From NCBI RefSeq assembly GCF_000750955.1, contig NZ_CCEJ010000011.1:37263-101262 (forward strand): a stretch of 64,000 nucleotides of DNA, given 5' to 3'. Positions 62,624 to 64,000 of the stretch are shown here, one piece after another. A model generated the notes under the pieces. It did no database searches, was not told the origin of the DNA, and saw only the letters and a program-made list of their open reading frames with translations. Position 1 is the first letter of the stretch. Each line of letters opens with the position of its first letter. Source of the stretch: Criblamydia sequanensis CRIB-18 (lineage in GTDB: Bacteria; Chlamydiota; Chlamydiia; Chlamydiales; Criblamydiaceae). Made by a program: the position numbers and the translations under genes.

Positions 62624-63313
62624 CTAATACCTTATTTCTAAAGGTAGGTGTGTGCCCACTTCCTTTCCTCCTACCTTACCTGTAAATGGGTTAATGTATT
62701 GACCATGATTGATTCTTGCATCAAATCTTGGGATGTTACTACCACTTTGTAATCCTGGTCTGAAACTTGCTTCAGGTTTAATAATGACATGCCAAGTTCG
62801 GGTTTCAAGATTTCCCCATTTTTCAGGACCTCCATCGTTCGGAAAACGTCTCCAGCCTTTACTTTTAGCCCAACCTCTTAAACTTCTAATATTAGTTTGT
62901 CCGATTTCAGTTAAATTTTCTGCTGCTTGATGAAATCGATTTAGATGATCTTTAACTAAAATGCGTTCAGCGATTTTGTTAGTATCCTTGGATACTTTGT
63001 TGATCGTCTGACGGGTAAGCTTTTGCGAACACCAATTACAAGCTTTTTTTGTCGATTTGTAAACCACACTTCCAATAAGTTGATTGCGCGCATAGTTCAT
63101 GCCGCTTGTAGCAATGGTTTTGGCGCTATTGCCAACTAAGGAATAGACGAGGCATCCTTGATGGACGATGGAGGAAATGTCGCCACTTAAAAGAACTGTC
63201 GGATCAATCGATCCGGTACCATTTAAACCGTGAACGGCAGCAGCTAATAGGGAGCCTGCAAGAGCACTGCCTGTATTTCTGTAACTAGAGGCACAAGATA
63301 AGGAAGAGAAAAT
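62624..63313 (-). pseudogene. Orphan Rhs C-terminal toxin tip without a start
   Basis: An open frame of 229 codons from 63313 (after a TGA at 63314-63316) to 62624. It begins with small hydrophobic linker sequence (NTGSALAGSLLAAAVHGLNG), then VSKDTNKIAERILVKD, then the tip. The only ATG (63100) lies in mid-linker with no ribosome-binding site, so the cassette looks silent. The tip of about 105 residues has SLRGWAKSKGWRRFPN, TRTWHVIIKP and a final KEVGTHLPLEIRY. Conserved Trp, Arg and His suggest a nuclease or other enzyme, family not named. VSKDTNK..AERIL also precedes the toxin at 63671-64000. Confidence 0.82.
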
Positions 63314-63333
63314 TCAAAGTGCATATAGAGCTA

Positions 63334-63396
63334 CGGGTACGATATAAAAAGCCTGCCATCCGGGTCAATAATAGGAAAATCAATTTTTATAAAAAA
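63334..63396 (-). pseudogene. Rhs core end remnant (DPDGR)
   Basis: On the minus strand a frame reads DFPIIDPDGRLFISYP and stops. DPDGR is the conserved residue string at the end of Rhs cores, where the variable tip begins. It is out of frame with the toxin linker that starts at 63313, so a frameshift or deletion separates the two. It begins just after the stop of the next immunity gene. Confidence 0.7.
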
Positions 63397-63410
63397 TATG
63401 TTTTCATTAA

Positions 63411-63674
63411 TCAGTCTATGAAAAATAAATCGATTAAATTTTCAAGCATTTCGCCTTCGTTGGTTAATTTATAGTTTAAATCAAAACCATATAATTGAAG
63501 CTGTTCACCAAAAAGATCTCGAAGTTGATCCGCATCATCTTCAGATATATTTAATAAATGTTTTTCTTTATTAATTTTATTTGATGATTTTATGACGGTT
63601 ATTAACCTACTTGGTATGTATTCAGATTGTATTAAATATTTATATTCATTTTCATTTAATTTAATTTGTTTCAT
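63411..63674 (-). CDS. Putative immunity protein coupled to the Rhs toxin
   Basis: An 87-residue acidic protein (many Glu, Asp and Ile). Its ATG overlaps the toxin stop as ATGA, so it is translationally coupled, as usual for toxin-immunity pairs. No family is recognised. ISEDDADQLRDLFGEQLQLY and LTNEGEMLENLIDLFF are helical. It is unrelated in sequence to the immunity-like protein at 62282-62596, as expected if each pairs with a different tip. Confidence 0.75.
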   Translation of the reverse strand: MKQIKLNENEYKYLIQSEYIPSRLITVIKSSNKINKEKHLLNISEDDADQLRDLFGEQLQLYGFDLNYKLTNEGEMLENLIDLFFID

Positions 63675-64000
63675 TTGTTTCCTGCGTTTAATAGTTTATC
63701 AACTTTTCTAGAAGAAGTAGCGTTAACTGAGATAATTCTTCTAGTTTCTGGATTAATAACTACTTCAGCTTTTGCTCCAATAAAACGTTGGCTAGCTCTT
63801 CCATAAGCATCAATTTTTATATCATTTATTTTGATAGGATTTTTTAACGTGTCTAATATATTCTGTGGATTAATTTCTCTTTGAATTGCTCTATTAACAC
63901 CATGCTGAGTAAATCCTTCAATTTTTAATGATTGAGAAGCTTTTTCTAAACTCACTCCATCTTTTAGCAAGATGCGTTCAGCGACTTTGTTAGTATCCTT
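63671..64000 (-). CDS. C-terminal toxin end of an Rhs protein, truncated by window edge
   Basis: The minus-strand frame enters from beyond 64000 and ends at 63671. The first visible residues are KDTNKVAERILLKDG, the same linker as in the orphan tip. The tip of about 95 residues reads FTQHGVNRAIQREI, NILDTLKNPIKI, AYGRASQRFIGAKAEVVINP and ETRRIISVNATS. The His-x(3)-Arg-x(3)-Arg start and the closing beta-strands resemble BECR-fold (barnase/colicin E5-D/RelE-like) RNase toxins and DUF4258. The Rhs core itself lies outside the window, so the identity as Rhs is inferred from the neighbouring remnants. Confidence 0.75.
   Translation of the reverse strand, partial: KDTNKVAERILLKDGVSLEKASQSLKIEGFTQHGVNRAIQREINPQNILDTLKNPIKINDIKIDAYGRASQRFIGAKAEVVINPETRRIISVNATSSRKVDKLLNAGNK

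Noticed and set aside
63098..63100. ATG 63100 as the start of a free-standing 158-residue protein
   Set aside because: The frame stays open 71 codons further upstream with Rhs-tip linker sequence, and there is no ribosome-binding site at this ATG.

Overview
This 64 kb window reads as chromosomal DNA of a chlamydia-like bacterium outside the genus Chlamydia (an amoeba-associated, Parachlamydia/Criblamydia/Waddlia type). Three things in the sequence support this. The protein at 59620-61311 aligns along its length with the chlamydial protease CPAF. The dnaN-recF ... apbE-folD neighbourhood matches the Chlamydia gene order. Eukaryote-facing proteins (F-box, Ulp1-type protease, ankyrin repeats, SycD/LcrH-type secretion chaperone) sit among AT-rich housekeeping genes. 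I saw no tRNA, rRNA, intact transposase or CRISPR array.

Left part (1-22 kb): the 3' part of mtaB, an unrecognised gene, and a 4164-residue protein with ankyrin repeats and a degenerate helicase-like core that resembles the DUF3638/DUF3645 proteins of eukaryotes. Then come ligA, a zinc alcohol dehydrogenase, two tandem SodC-like lipoproteins, miaB (convergent, sharing a bidirectional terminator), and rplM-rpsI.

Middle (22-41 kb): on the minus strand, an AlgH-family gene, an mlaEFD lipid-transport operon, and a tamA-tamB outer-membrane assembly pair. An F-box protein gene follows tamB, and an Ulp1-like protease gene lies upstream of tamA. The replication genes dnaN and recF follow, then an unknown gene, a small type III secretion cluster (two small proteins plus a SycD-like chaperone), and apbE-folD.

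Accessory stretch (41-52 kb): two tandem pairs of small paralogues (a coiled-coil pair and a secreted pair, one member with a poly-aspartate tail), a DUF2937-like membrane protein and a 759-residue coiled-coil protein. Next are a TMEM14-like protein with a dienelactone hydrolase, and an array of eleven identical 46-bp palindromic repeats. The array abuts a 779-residue protein that ends in three exact-length 99-residue repeats.

Right part (52-64 kb): a MscS channel; ugd, an ispA-type prenyl synthase, a sugar transferase and a MreD-like protein; a CDF transporter; an ArsC/Spx-family protein; and the CPAF homologue. The last 2 kb hold the decayed end of an Rhs polymorphic-toxin locus: a broken Rhs core, an orphan toxin tip with its immunity gene, and the C-terminal toxin of an Rhs gene that continues off the right edge with a coupled immunity gene. 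The two tips share a near-identical linker, which suggests toxin-tip exchange by recombination. This Rhs region, the giant DUF3638-like protein and the palindrome array are the parts most worth following up.
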